Shown here in pieces: positions 11,940-21,196 of a stretch of 64,000 nt of DNA (position 1 is the first letter of the stretch; every line of letters starts with the position of its first letter). A program made the position numbers and the translations under genes. The stretch is from positions 17,572,594 to 17,636,593 of the forward strand of contig NW_020654810.1 in the NCBI RefSeq assembly GCF_003589595.1, in the 5' to 3' direction. This DNA is from Hyposmocoma kahamanoa (Eukaryota; Arthropoda; Insecta; Lepidoptera; Cosmopterigidae). The notes below the pieces were generated by a model. That model made no database searches. It was not told the DNA's origin and worked only from the letters and a program-made list of their open reading frames with translations.

Positions 11940-12970
11940 TAGTCCGGCTAGCCGAATTGAGTCGCGCGCGGCTAGTCGAGTCGCGTGTTCTTTTGCAGAC
12001 AGCTTCCAAGTCGCGGCCGCGTCAATTGGTATTATTAAATTCGTACTCTATTTGCCTATTTTATAAAAAAATTAAAAATTAAACAAACTGTGCTCCGGCT
12101 TTTGCAAATAGTTCTGCCCATTTGTCGGCATCAAAGTTTTCGCCTGTAAACATTGGCGCGAAGTCTTTGTATGTTCCAGTGTAGCTTATGTTCTTGAGAA
12201 AATTCAACACGTCTTTGTCTTCTGTAACACAGAAACAAAAATCTATTGACAAAAACTATTACGAGAAAACTTCAAGAGCGTTGAATTTCTAGTCTTGGCA
12301 GTATTTAACGAGTTCATAATAACACTAAGTAGGTACAGGTACTTAGTGTTACATATAACATTAAAGCAAGCTTCGTTTATTGGCAATGAATTAATATCAA
12401 TTGCATATTTCTTCTGTCACTTATCTACTTAATTATATCAATAATTATAAGTGTCTAAACAGCCGTGGCTGTCTAATGGTTTGACCTACCGCCTTTCAAG
12501 GTTTTGAATTCGGGCTCCTGAGTTTTCAGAATTATGTACGATATTTAATATAAAAAATACTGTGAGCTTTTCGGTGAAGGAAAACGTTGGAAACCTGCAC
12601 TCTTCTACAAAGCAATTTAAGATGTGTGTTAAGTTTCCAATCCACATTGGCACGGGAACTATAACCCACACAAGAGGTAGCTTGTGCCCAGCTGTGGGGC
12701 TACATAGGCTGACTATTTATATAAGTGTCTAATTTTGTTCATACATAAAATGTTGTATTTGTTTAACTCACCCTCTCGCCAATAGTACCAGAACCATTCA
12801 CTTCTAAAGGCTGGTACAGAATACACGCCCCAGTGAACGAAAATGCCAATTTTAGCGACGTCGTACCACTTGGGTAGAGTTCGTGTATCCAAATCCTCCC
12901 ATTCTGGCTTATAATAATGGTGATCTCGGGCGTGGACTCGAAGAAAGAGACATAAAATTAACATCCACAT
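1141..12970 (-). CDS. Alpha-L-fucosidase, tandem copy A (GH29, 5 exons)
   Basis: Secreted retaining exo-glycosidase predicted to remove terminal alpha-L-fucose from glycans. Exons in coding order: 12970-12772, 12221-12089, 8774-8308, 2712-2572, 1523-1141; joined they give 441 codons without a stop. The start is the MWM methionine because all four paralogues begin MW followed by a hydrophobic signal-like stretch (residues 1-15). Residues 46-53 carry HWGVYSVP, 118-122 KHHDG, Asp211 in WSDGDW is the expected GH29 nucleophile, Asp262 lies in NCDDRF, and Glu275 in HKFE sits 64 residues after the nucleophile, the same spacing as Asp225-Glu289 in human FUCA1. The usual Trp of the KWE motif is Phe here. 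Donors are GT and acceptors AG; exon 2 uses the unusual donor GTTTG. Introns 2 and 3 are swollen by transposons (Tc1-like, mariner, RTE, R1-like, SINE). Family assignment is strong; substrate is inferred. Confidence 0.9.
1524..2571. other. Intron 4 of fucosidase A: CpG-rich unidentified repeat
   Basis: Segments 1550-1680 and 2010-2340 are CpG-rich; ATATCTGCCGTCCACTAAC (1681-1699) is roughly inverted at TTAGCTAGCGGATGGCAGATAT (1889-1910). Similar CpG-rich sequence is seen at 32160-32460. No gene found. Confidence 0.4.
2755..2965. repeat. Palindromic-repeat family member
   Basis: Carries CGGATCCAAATTGCGTATAT, CCAACGTTTCTG, GGTCAAGGCTGACTGAG, GTTTCATTTCCAATGTGTAG and CAATCGCAAATTTGTG. It overlaps the upstream side of exon 4 in fucosidase A without entering it. 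Confidence 0.65.
3657..4519. mobile_element. Harbinger-like MITE hosting an R1-like insertion
   Basis: Terminal inverted repeats of about 40 bp start GGGTCGTATTC at 3657 and end GAATACGACCC at 4519, with few mismatches. Flanks are TTA (left) and TCA (right), compatible with a decayed 3-bp TTA duplication. The copy at 30443-30607 has the same ends and a clean TTA duplication. The element is interrupted at 3753-4437. Confidence 0.75.
3753..4437 (+). mobile_element. 5'-truncated, internally deleted R1-like non-LTR retrotransposon
   Basis: A short reverse-transcriptase piece (about 3768-4040) translates with segments [15 protein letters not shown] and [18 protein letters not shown], motifs typical of R1-type LINEs. 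It then jumps to a 3' UTR-like GC-rich part (4050-4420) and an A-rich tail (4411-4437). The 13-bp GGGACTTGAGTAT is duplicated at 3740-3752 and 4438-4450. Catalytic YxDD is missing because of the internal deletion. UTR pieces of the same family recur at 41445-41590 and 63505-63690. Confidence 0.8.
5010..5700 (+). mobile_element. RTE-type LINE, C-terminal reverse transcriptase and 3' end
   Basis: The frame at 5016-5378 includes [24 protein letters not shown] and [14 protein letters not shown], characteristic of the RT thumb region of RTE elements. It continues with frame breaks through a segment equal to [14 protein letters not shown] and [11 protein letters not shown], then the conserved 3' end GCCTATGTCCAGCAGTAGAC. 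It is a 5'-truncated dead copy in intron 3 of fucosidase A. Confidence 0.85.
6473..7765 (+). mobile_element. Full-length mariner transposon
   Basis: The ends are inverted repeats identical over 27 bp inside the target TA (left CGAGGGTCAAACTGAAAG, right its reverse complement). TA flanks at 6471-6472 and 7766-7767 are the expected duplication. The 1293-bp length is that of typical mariners, and it contains an uninterrupted transposase gene. It sits in intron 3 of fucosidase A, opposite to the gene. Confidence 0.95.
6648..7700 (+). CDS. Mariner transposase (DD34D), apparently intact
   Basis: Cut-and-paste transposase of the IS630/Tc1/mariner superfamily, 350 aa from the ATG at 6648. I chose this start because mariner transposases are about 345-350 aa; the frame is open a further 35 codons upstream. 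The N-terminal half carries the paired helix-turn-helix DNA-binding region ([16 protein letters not shown], then a [13 protein letters not shown] linker). The catalytic triad is [16 protein letters not shown] and [13 protein letters not shown]; counting from HDN to the Asp of APCDF gives 34 intervening residues, the mariner signature. No stop or frameshift is present and the inverted repeats match, so the copy may be active or recently so. I cannot assign a subfamily with confidence. Confidence 0.95.
   Translation: MNLTRENFRGMIFYDFRCHLSQQESYDRLRLAFHDEAPSRATVYNWFNEFKRGRTNLTDDLREGRPSTATTEDNICVVRRMIETDKRVTYQQIRTSLGIGMSQVHKILHEHLAVRKLCARWIPHNLTEAQKLHRVDWCRKMIERFNGGDSNAVFDILTGDESWIYCYDPETKRQSAQWVFPFEELPTKVKRDRSAGKKMVASFFGRIGHFATIVLEDQKTVSAEWYTTNCLPLVLEKVREKRPRSRILLHHDNASSHTAKRTIDYLATSNVELLGHPPYSPDLAPCDFYLFSKIKEKLKGKRFMNAEEAVAAYRDAIEETPKDEWAKCFSQWFHRMQRCIDVNGQYFEKI
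7846..7870. repeat. TTA microsatellite
   Basis: About eight TTA units, probably a remnant of a LINE tail, between the mariner and the SINE. Confidence 0.85.
7897..8130 (+). repeat. tRNA-derived SINE, family 2
   Basis: Begins ACTGCCTCTGTGGCCGAACG with box A-like TGGCCGAACGGTTACC and box B GGTTCGATTCCC, then a body with GTGTCCATGGCACCCGCGAC and a tail of TTTA repeats. Other copies are at 23111-23290, 47193-47280 and, inverted, 52161-52323; a 20-bp head fragment is at 30682-30705. It lies in intron 3 of fucosidase A. Confidence 0.85.
8944..8972. repeat. Small dispersed palindrome
   Basis: AAACAATTGAC and GTCAATTGTTT flank a 7-nt loop. The same block with nearby ATTGGC occurs at about 63757-63785. 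Confidence 0.6.
9062..10602 (-). mobile_element. Tc1-like transposon
   Basis: Inverted repeats CAAAAAAAGTTTGCGATCA at 9067-9085 and its complement at 10577-10595 are identical over 19 bp. Outside them TA occurs at 9060-9061 and 10603-10604. The outermost bases are ACATAC on the left versus ACACACAT (complement) on the right, so one end has lost about 2 bp. It lies in intron 2 of fucosidase A. Confidence 0.9.
9320..10351 (-). CDS. Tc1-like transposase (DD34E), apparently intact
   Basis: About 343 aa from the MPRGL start; an upstream in-frame ATG at 10363 adds four residues. The N-terminal helix-turn-helix region includes [18 protein letters not shown], followed by the [12 protein letters not shown] linker that resembles a GRPR-type AT-hook, and a second DNA-binding segment. 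The catalytic core shows [19 protein letters not shown] and [16 protein letters not shown], with 34 residues between the second Asp and the Glu of NPIEH, as in Tc1. The frame is uninterrupted to the TGA at 9320-9322. The gene runs in the same direction as the host fucosidase and is flanked by matching inverted repeats. Confidence 0.95.
   Translation of the reverse strand: MPRGLSEVLRARIVTLREEGYTTRVIARRLAISQSCVVATLQRYHGMGNLADRPRSGRPTVLTAAQKRYIRLLAARDPTINATKIKAEVRAASGLEVSTQTVRNCLHQAGLRARRSWRAPLNSWHRQQRRLQWARLRQNEEGEDENIWQNCLFVDESRISTHPDNRRVRVWRRPGDRERQRTATGTVQQGGKSVSFWGGIMIGARTPLIPYRGFMTADMYKAVAIDDIVRPFRVNHGHQFVLVDDNAPAHRAQRVNAALQEYDITRLDWPAGSPDLNPIEHAWDALKRAVWNREPRPQTVPELREAAIEEWDSLPQEMLDNLMLSMPRRIFACIRARGGVILY
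10612..10765. repeat. GGGTAGGCA-type dispersed repeat remnant
   Basis: TTGGGGTAGGCAAAAACC, TTCCACTTGATACGGTCC and ATATACGGTCGTCGGTTAAG resemble a repeat I know to be common in moth genomes. Only one copy is in this window, so the call rests on recall. Confidence 0.4.
11098..11133. repeat. Perfect 16-bp hairpin with 4-nt loop
   Basis: GCACTACTACATGTGT, loop GATT, then the exact inverted copy. Outside it GCAGG (left) and CCTGC (right, after AAAG) can extend the stem. It lies in a 45-50% GC segment (about 11040-11400) that I cannot identify. Confidence 0.85.
11400..11800. repeat. Dispersed repeat, copy 1 of 2
   Basis: Shares with 59985-60355 the blocks GTTGAATCAATCACTT, CCTCGAAATTTTACAAGAAA, AAGCAAAATGAACCGTGTTA and others over about 370 bp. 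No reading frame or terminal repeats are recognised. It lies in intron 2 of fucosidase A. Confidence 0.75.
12461..12719 (+). repeat. tRNA-derived SINE, family 1
   Basis: Shares with 740-1040 the order of head (GTCTAATGGTTTGACC, GAATTCGGGCTCC), middle (GAGCTTTTCGGTGAAGG, TGCACTCTTCTACAAAGC) and tail (GTGGGGCTACATAGGCTGAC). It lies in intron 1 of fucosidase copy A, opposite to the gene. Confidence 0.8.
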
Positions 12971-14513
12971 TATGAAACTGCCGAACAATTTAAGATTTTA
13001 ATTTAATTTAAGAATTAACCAACCAGTAATTTAATTTATTGTAAATCAATTTATTCAATGAGAAGAAAAATATACGTTTATCTAAAGAAAAAAATACGAA
13101 ACTTACCTATTGACGCTTCGAGATTGCAATGAATGATTCAATAGGCAATACGATCCCTGGCGATGTCAATCGCAATGACAAATGTATGAAATCCAATGAA
13201 ATTTCTAAGCATGGTAATTTATAATATGCAATTGTCTTATTGCATAAATAAATAAGCAGTAATTTGCACTGAGTTATCGACCCTGTTTAAATAGCAATAA
13301 TGACGTAAAAGAAAATAATTAATTATATTAGAAGTTGGCGGGAGAGAAAGGACGCAATCGACATAATTATGTACGCCGAGAGGTTTACAAGGTCAGAAAT
13401 ATTTTTTATGACGAATTTATTAGAATGATTTATTTCATATTATCAATGTGACAGTGTTTGTGGTTTAAAATAAAAGGTGAAAGGATGATATGATCAACAA
13501 TAATTAATATGATAAAAATGTATACAATAACGATAAAAAATTCTTGCCAAATGTCAGATACATACATAATTGATAGGTGTGTGAAAAAGGTGAAAATATT
13601 TCACATCTATATGACAAACGGCAAAGGAGTGGAATTTTAATTATACTTACCTGTCTGCAGACTTATCCCCCGAATGCTGTGTGCCTTTTCCAGGCAAGAG
13701 TGAATATTGCATATACATACAAGCATTATATAGGTATACCTACATGCTAATATCGTCGACCTCATCATCACTTTCTATCAGGTGATAAGGAGGTCAAATA
13801 CGCACTTTTTTTATTAAAAAAATGTCTTTGAAAGATATTCTTCTAGTAGAATTATTTATAGTGTCACTTTTTAAATTTGCGTCTAGATGCTTTTAACATC
13901 GGGGCCAATCACTCCCGGATTTATGGTTGCGAGTTTAGTAGAAGTGATTCATGGTTTTTTGCGTTTTGCAATTGATGCCTTCCATCGCCATATTGCTATA
14001 AATGCCTTCCACCGCCATGTTACAATTGACGCCGTCTGTCGCATACGTACTCACGTATATTTTTTAAAACGTGTGTACACAATGTTTAGCTTGCTTGTGT
14101 TGTTTCTTGAAAACGCTTCACCAATATTGATTTATAAAGAAAATTCTGTCAAAACTTCATGAATTAGGTACTTCATGAAAAACTCGCAGGCAGTCCGCAA
14201 TGTTTTCTATGCAGCGGCCATAATGATCAAAAGCGTGACATAGAACGATGCATTCATAACACTTAAAATTCCGACACAAGTCTCTTGTTTTTGTAGGCGT
14301 TGAATTAATTTTCACGGAGATACATTACTATCATATCAAAGTTGCATGCTGGTCCAATGTTATTTTATATGACGATCAAGGCCCTTTGAAGTCTGTAATC
14401 TTCAGCACCCACGCATCTTGAGACATCGAGTGGGTTTTTGGTAGATGAATTTGAAGACCATGTTCAAAAAATGTGTACTGAAATGTAAATTAAAAAGGTA
14501 GTTACTAATTATT

Positions 14514-14727
14514 TTTAACCGACTTTAGAAAAAGAGGAGGTTCTCAATTCGACATATTTTTTTTTGCATGTATGTTACGCGATAACTCCGCCATTTGGTA
14601 ACCGATTTTGATTTTTTGTTGGAAAAAGGGTACCTCAGAAGTGGTTCCATTTAAATTTGAAGAAAACACTCGACCTCTAAGGGAGGTAAACTAGGGGATG
14701 AATGACTTTTGAGGTCGGTTTTTTTAG
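14514..14727 (+). repeat. MITE-like repeat, AACCGAC family
   Basis: Starts TTAACCGACTTTAG, includes GTTACGCGATAACTCCGCC, TTTAAATTTGAAGAAAAC and ACTAGGGGATGAATGAC, and ends GAGGTCGGTTTTTTTAG, so the ends are short inverted repeats. Four copies occur in the window. Confidence 0.75.
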
Positions 14728-14995
14728 TACTCTATACTGAGGTTAGGTTATTAAATTAATATTAAGTTTATTGAATATCAGGATGTTTTACAACCATGAT
14801 ATAATTTTCTTTTTGTGAAATTACTTCACTACTTTCTTATAATTATTAATATAAAGGATTCCAATCTCAAGGATCTTAAGAATTTTTTCGATGTGCTTGC
14901 TACAGGTCTTTATTTTCGGTTTTTGAAATGTTCTATGAAAATATTTACTACTATTTTTAAATATTACATGTTACTTTTTGATTAACGTTTAAATT

Positions 14996-17900
14996 CTACA
15001 CATATTTAATTATACATATATATGTATACACACTTACATTTACAGGGATAAATTGTTCAATACTCAACAAAACAATATGAGACTTTCCATCTTCCTTCAC
15101 ATAATTCGCCAGGTCCTTGAGTAATAACAAGTCGCTATTGGGCCAAAATAAAAAAATGGCATACACGGCTAAAATCACGTCATTCCGGTTCGGTTGACTG
15201 GAGGGACTCAAAGGGTCGTAAATTTCCTTCTTGCAAGTGTACCAAACGTTATTATTATTCATACTGTCCGCCTGATGGAACCAGGGCGAAGTGTCATAAA
15301 TTGCTTCACCGTGAATATCTAACCATGCACCCAACTCTAAAAGCAGCTGTTTAAATTTAGGCACTATAATTCCATCTTTCGTTGGACCCACGTTGATAAG
15401 CGCATTTCCTAGAAAAATTAATTCATATACATGATGTTCTTCTACGCACTTATTTGGAAGTATCTTTTCTATTTCTTTTTATCGTAGCGATGGCATATGC
15501 TATTGTGGGCCAGAACCATCAGAACTCAACCACGCCGACCGCGAACCTAATAGCCGCCTTTAAATCCTCAAGCGTGCAAGTTTTAGGGCACGCTGGGCAC
15601 GACGTGAAGTGGGAAATATTTAGAATTGAGCCGCACAAAATCTAGGAGGTCTACTCCCATTCTCCTTCCAACATCCGCTCGAAACAATTACTGTCAAATA
15701 AGTAATACTCGACAAAATTAAAGTACAATGTCAAGTATGAGGCTTCATTAGCGTCATCCTTGTTTTAACTTGATCGAGTATTACTTATTTGACAATAATT
15801 GTTTCGGACAGATGTTGAACGGAGCACGAGAGTACAGGGCCAGGTTAGAACCATCCGAAAATCTCTAAATGAACAAATTGTCCTTACTCCGGCCAACTCT
15901 CGGCCTACTCTTGAAGCACGAAATCCGTGGTTACAGCCGTTTTCCCACTATGGATGACCAACAGATTTGAATTTCGATCGGGGCTAGAACCATTTTTCCG
16001 GAAAAATTTCTGAAGAATAGAAAAAAATTGAAAAATATAATTGGAAAGCTTATATTATGTTCTTCGTTTAGAAATATCTTTTGAAGTTTTATTTAGGGTG
16101 AATAATAAAAAATAAAATAAAATTGTACAGCTCATAACAAATTAGAAAAAAACGAGATTTAAACAAGACAAGAAACCTTTGTAATGGCTCCATCGTTTTC
16201 ATTTAGTAACTCCAACTTTTGACAGTTGTCAATGTCAAATGTGGAAAAATATAGGAAAAATAATAGGAAAAATACTAATTTCCTGAAAATATGATTTTTT
16301 CAAAATGGAATTTTTTTCATTACCTAACACTAGCTAGAACTAAGAATATAATATGACAACGCGATTTGACGGTTTGATAGTTTCGATCGTGCCCGTCTTT
16401 CGTAGGTGGATTTTGAGAGTATTCGCGTAGGTCATCTATCGTGGGAAAACGACCGTATCTACGGATTTCGTGCTTCTAGAGTAGGGCCCCTGAGTCGAAG
16501 CCTATTTAAAGACTTCCAGATCAGTCATGTCACTTCGTATCCAGGTGGAAGGATCTCAAAAGAAGAAAATATCATAACAACAATATTTATAAATTTTCAA
16601 TCTCACCACCGCAGCTCACAGTAGAGATAACCTTTTCCAATATCTGATCGATTCGCATAACTTCTGATGGTAGCATATTTTCCCTAAAACTCCAGGATCG
16701 CATGTCGATGGTGAAAGCGTTTTCCCATTTATGATTTAACAATATCTCTGAAACAGTGACGAACAACAACGTGTGAAAGAGATAGTTAGAACTCTTGAAA
16801 AGAACACATGAAAAATAATTGAAACTGTTTAATATATCACATAAATTACATATTTTGTTACTTAAGTGCATATCCATAAATTTTTCTTTTAGCTTTTTAA
16901 GAGGAGAGAAAACGTATGAGTTTTCCAAGATGATATATTCGACAAAATAAAAAAACAAAGAATGTGACAATAACAAATTCGGAGTTCAAAAAAAGGTTCT
17001 TAAAAAGAATGCTAGTGTTCCTATTATAACTAATAAATTTTGGCCGACGACTTGTTTTGTCTTACTAGGCAAACGCAGGCATAGTTTACAAAAACGTTAT
17101 GGTAATGCCGTACACATTGGCTAATCATCATCACCTTATAATATTATATTATTTAGATAACTTGATATTATAGAATATTAAGCATTAATATTAGATATAA
17201 CTGCTTAAAACAACTTGACTATCGCATTCAGCGGTGATCATGGCACCAGAAAAGGGTTCGTGTTGGTTTTATTGAACAAATTGAAAAAAGAAATATACGC
17301 GGTTTAGATTCGAAAAAATAGTTTCATTTTCAATACTTTTTATATAGTTTACAGAGTAATTACTTTGTCAAGCATTCCTTAGCACGCAGTTTTAAATTAT
17401 ATTAAAATATTTACGGCATTAATCATGAAAATACACTTACTAGGATTAAATCTGTCTTTACAGTTAAAAAAGTCTCCATGGGTACAACCCGTAGCTGGGC
17501 CCCATCTATCGTTGACCACTATTTCGTTCTTAACAGGGCTCTCATTGTAGAGCCAGGCTAACAGATTTGTTGATTTCCAGTAAGTATCAGTTGCTTCCCA
17601 TTCTCCATCGGCCCATAGCACAGATGGCCGGTAGTCATTGACTAGTTGTTTTATATCTGGCCAAACTATGTTGTCAGTGTAAAGAGAAGTGGAATATTCC
17701 CTTTTTTTATCTGCCTCGTACATGTCGTTAAACCATTCTATCAGTGAGTAATAAATTCCAAATTTCATATTATATTTTCTGACGGAATCTGAAAGCAAAC
17801 GCACAATGTCTTTCTTTGGGCCTACATCCACCGAATTCCAATTGGGTACTCTAGAGGGAAATAACGCAAAGCCGTCGTGATGCTTAGCAGTCAGAACAAC

Positions 17901-20900
17901 ATACCTGAAAGTACAATTTCAGAATTAATATATAATCTAATAAAAGTATACTAAAACCTTCTACAACATGATTTAGCGGATATGAATTACTTGAATTATT
18001 TAGTTTACGCTCTATCAGGGAAGTTGAAGCCAGTTCCAGTTCCAAAACAATTTTATTTTGTAAGCGGAAATTATGCTTGTTTTGACCTTTATTTTATTAT
18101 TTTGTTAAAAGCTTTTGTTTCTAACAAAAATATGATCTAATTCTTAACGTTAGTTATTGACAAGAACAAGCAACATGTGGGTGGTCGCTATTGAACGAAA
18201 TTAGGGTGGTAAGGCGTCGACTTTCCTGATACTAAAATAACAATGACGACGAGTTATATTTTTAACTTAACTTAATCGATTTTCAAAACCATAATTAAAT
18301 TATGATTTAAGAGTTGTTACACACGGTGACTTTTAGTTTGCGATACAAACGTGCGATTGCATCGATGCAATCACTTATAAATCACAAGTGTAGCCATGCA
18401 GTCGCGCGTTTGTATCGCTTCTTAACGTCGCGTGTGTGTGTAAAGGTAGACGATTAGCAGAAGCGAGACGTGAAAATTGTCTTTAATACCTTAACAAACT
18501 TATTAGCACACACGATACTAGTATAGTTTATTTCACTGGTTACTTATTGTACACGTAAAATTAAGCAGAAAATGTAGTAAATTACTTTAAAATATTTATG
18601 ATATTTGATGACGCGTTGAAAATTTTAGGCAAGTCAGTGGGAATCGAGTTATATGGACACCTCGCCACTTACGATTAGCAACTGCATCGCGTATGCATCG
18701 CTGCTAAAAGTCGCCTTGTGTAACCACTCTTAGAAGATCTGTACTTCGCACCGTTGGTGTAATAAGGCTACATTCGCAAAATGACCCCTTTTCAGGAGAA
18801 ATGTGTAGAGATTCACGAATAAAATTAGTTGATAACTTTTTATGCTATAATAAGAGAGTCATAAAATGTCATATAATTTGTTTCATATACTTCATATTAT
18901 TTTTATGACTTTCGTGTGCTTAAAGCACTTTTGACTTCAGATCACATGTGTCTTTATTATACCATTGGTACCAAGAGTATGCTTTACATACGTAACATTT
19001 GTTAAGATTTTCAATGAAAAAATATGAATTAAACAAACTGTGCTCCAGATTTCGCAAAAAGTTCTGCCCATTTGTCAGGTTCAAACGATTCAGCTTTAAA
19101 ATTTGATGCGAAGTCCTCGTAAGTACCAGTATAGCTTATGTTTTGTAAATATTCTAATACATCAGGTTCACCTAAAATACAAAAGTGCTAAATGTAATAC
19201 TTTAGATACTCTCTTTAACTCTATGTAGTCCATAATAGATCGCCACAGGCATGGATTATTCAATTCAAGACCAGCACTACCTTAAAACGAACCACTGTCA
19301 ATTGCACTTAAAAGTTTGCGGCATACAAAATATCATACGTAAGAATATTCTTGGTAATGGTCTATCGAGGCCACGTGGCTTGAAGGAATAAGCGTTCATT
19401 TTATGCATAGTTTATGAAGGCAAGTATGGTAACTCCATACAAACATAGCAGCGCGGCTTATATGTGTGCGGGCCTGTCGCGCGCCGTGAACGGACGACGC
19501 ACACATTAGCATTATCTCTCAATGTACTTGCGTTGCATGACACTGATCGACTCACGCCCTTTTCATTACTACGCGAGTGTGTGTCCGTAAACGGGGTATC
19601 GAGTATATGTTGTTACGTTAGACGTTTGTACGTTTGTATGGGGTTACCATACTTGTCTTATTTTACTATATTTCATGCATTTTGGCCATCGATTGGTAGT
19701 TCCTGCCTGGCCGAGGCCGTGGTTGTAATTCATTTGTCACACATTTCACGCCCTCAATAATAATGTGTGGCGATGTGAAAGCATTTATGTAAAATTTACA
19801 AAATGGGTAAAGGGAAGTACCTATATGTATATAGATTGAGTTAATATATCTTTTGACATGTCAAATAGGCTGACGGCTAAAAAGCCGCTTAAACCGAATA
19901 CAAAAATTTGCAACAGGCACATAGAGAAATTCGGATTTACTAACTCGGTCTGTACGTAGCTCAGTTAGTAAGAGCGGTGACCCCGGTGTGGCGACAGACT
20001 GCTGCAGCTGGTTGGAGTCCAGTCATTTCGAAAAAAATCTTTGTGCTGTTAGATATTTGTGTTAATAATAATATCAAATAGAATATAGTCATATCTGGTA
20101 GGGGAGTGGGATATTTGGATGGTACAAATGGGATATGTGGCAGGGGCCATGTAAAATAATTCATTTTTATATTTATTTTGAAAGTTTCCCAAATATTTTA
20201 CTTTTTGATTTAGTGTGTGCGTTAGTTATGCGCAATTCATAGTGAAGATAAGCTAAACTTGATTAACCAATTCGGTTGTATGAAATAGACTAAACTTTAG
20301 TCCAACTAACTTTTAGACTAAAAACGGTCAAGATATCGTGTTCTTAGGTTTTCACGATTGTTACACATTGGAAATAAAACTATTGTGAGTCTAAATTACG
20401 TATATTTGTTTTTCGAAACTAACTAACGATTCGGGCCCTTCATAGATCTCATGGTCATTTCGAACTGAAATTATAAAGTCATCAATCAGTTATGTCACTA
20501 ATATTAAGTAAGTGAAAAATTTGATGAGAAGCTCAATCTTAGACATAACTGGTTGATTACTTTACCATTTCAGTCAACCGTGACCAAGGGACTTGTAAAG
20601 GGCCGGAAATGTTGGTTTGTTTAAAGAAAAAAAACAAACATGCGTTTTAGATTCGAAACAACAACTTCTTTACCGCCTTTAAGGTTTCAAGGGAATCACC
20701 GCTCCTTTAGTAGATACTTGACTTTATGATTGTATGCACCTTTGAATATTTGGATGTCATTGTCTGAAATAATTCTTCTGTTCTATAGTTTATGAAAGTC
20801 TAAATGTTGATTTACCAAATCGCCAGAAATACCAGAACCATTCACTTCTAAAGGCTGGTACAGAGTACACTCCCCAATGGAGGAAAATGCCAATTTTTCC

Positions 20901-21020
20901 CACATCGTACCATTGGGGAAGGGGACGCGTGTCCAAATCCGTCCATTCGGGCATATACAGTGCCTTAGTATCGTCTTGGCAATTGACTTGGTGTACCCAA
21001 TATAAAATTATCACCCACAT
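14996..21020 (-). CDS. Alpha-L-fucosidase, tandem copy B (GH29, 5 exons)
   Basis: Second intact paralogue. Exons in coding order: 21020-20816, 19171-19039, 17904-17441, 16747-16607, 15408-14996, total 452 codons including stop (451 aa). The N-terminus [14 protein letters not shown] resembles a signal peptide. HWGVYSVP and SEWFW are in exon 1, AKHHDGF opens exon 3, Asp212 in LWADGEW is the predicted nucleophile, Asp263 lies in NCKDRF and Glu276 in NHKWE. This copy keeps the family-typical DGEW and KWE motifs and is the most conventional of the four. The C-terminus is extended and ends in a Tyr/Ile-rich tail. Introns carry small repeats only: a foldback hairpin in intron 4, a MITE in intron 2 and another in intron 1. 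It lies about 2 kb upstream of copy A in the same orientation, consistent with unequal crossing-over. Confidence 0.9.
15680..15806. repeat. Foldback hairpin, 33-bp arms
   Basis: CGAAACAATTACTGTCAAAT begins the left arm (15680-15712); the right arm (15774-15806) is its inverted copy with one mismatch. The loop is 61 bp. It lies in intron 4 of fucosidase B. Confidence 0.8.
17240..17335. repeat. Palindromic-repeat family, half unit
   Basis: GGGTTCGTGTTGG, AAGAAATATACGCGGTTTAG, AAAAAATAGTTTCATTTTC. It lies in the 3' part of intron 3 of fucosidase B. Confidence 0.6.
18308..18732. mobile_element. MITE-like element with 30-bp inverted ends
   Basis: The left end TAAGAGTTGTTACACACGG and right end CCTTGTGTAACCACTCTTA are inverted repeats with few mismatches over about 30 bp. 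Inside the left half, GCGATACAAACGTGCG is again inverted at CGCGCGTTTGTATCGC. No clean target duplication is seen. It lies in intron 2 of fucosidase B. Confidence 0.65.
18765..19000 (+). repeat. Dispersed AT-rich repeat (three copies)
   Basis: GTTGGTGTAATAAGGCTACA, then AAAATGACCCCTTTTCAGG and TTCATATTATTTTTATGAC. Copies at 29440-29660 (CCTTGGTGTAATAAGGCCAC) and inverted at 47640-47795 (ATTATTACACTAAGGGTGCG). Confidence 0.6.
19421..19655. mobile_element. MITE-like element, 235 bp
   Basis: Ends CAAGTATGGTAACTCCATAC and GTATGGGGTTACCATACTTG are inverted repeats of about 28 bp with two mismatches. The GC-rich interior has no convincing frame. It lies in intron 1 of fucosidase B. Confidence 0.65.
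19953..20030 (+). repeat. tRNA-like SINE head fragment
   Basis: Contains GTAGCTCAGTTAGTAAGAGC (box A-like) and GGTTGGAGTCCAG (box B-like), but no cloverleaf with a paired acceptor stem can be drawn. It is more likely the head of a SINE than a tRNA gene. It lies in intron 1 of fucosidase B. Confidence 0.5.
20325..20680. repeat. Palindromic-repeat family, long decayed copy
   Basis: The left arm has GTTCTTAGGTTTTCACGATTG and AATTACGTATATTTG; the core has AGTCAACCGTGACCAAGGG and GGCCGGAAATGTTGG; the right arm has AAACAAACATGCGTTTTAG. Arms are diverged. It lies between exons 1 and 2 of fucosidase B. Confidence 0.65.
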
Positions 21021-21065
21021 GATGGCAACTGGAATGATGAAATTTATACAATGATATTATGATAA

Positions 21066-21180
21066 TAGAACGCCTTCCGGCCAAATGGATGACTATAATT
21101 ATGCATTGTCATTGATGATTAATTTGGGACAAGCCGATGACCGTGCAAAATAGTTCACATCGAGATTGCAACAGGCTGAT
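21066..21180 (+). mobile_element. RTE-type LINE, degenerate 3' end
   Basis: Reads like a decayed version of 5545-5690: CGCCTTCCGGCCAAATGGATG, then GACAAGCCGATGACCGTGC and TTCACATCGAGATTGCAAC. It lies immediately upstream of the fucosidase B start. Confidence 0.6.
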
Positions 21181-21196
21181 TTTTTAATGATATCAA

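Noticed and set aside
15454..15645. Plus-strand frame of 63 codons with a hydrophobic start in intron 4 of fucosidase B.
   Set aside because: It begins at TTG rather than ATG, is short, has no family motif and adjoins a foldback repeat; probably chance.
19953..20030. Possible tRNA gene.
   Set aside because: Box A and B words exist but the acceptor and anticodon stems do not pair; a SINE head is more likely.
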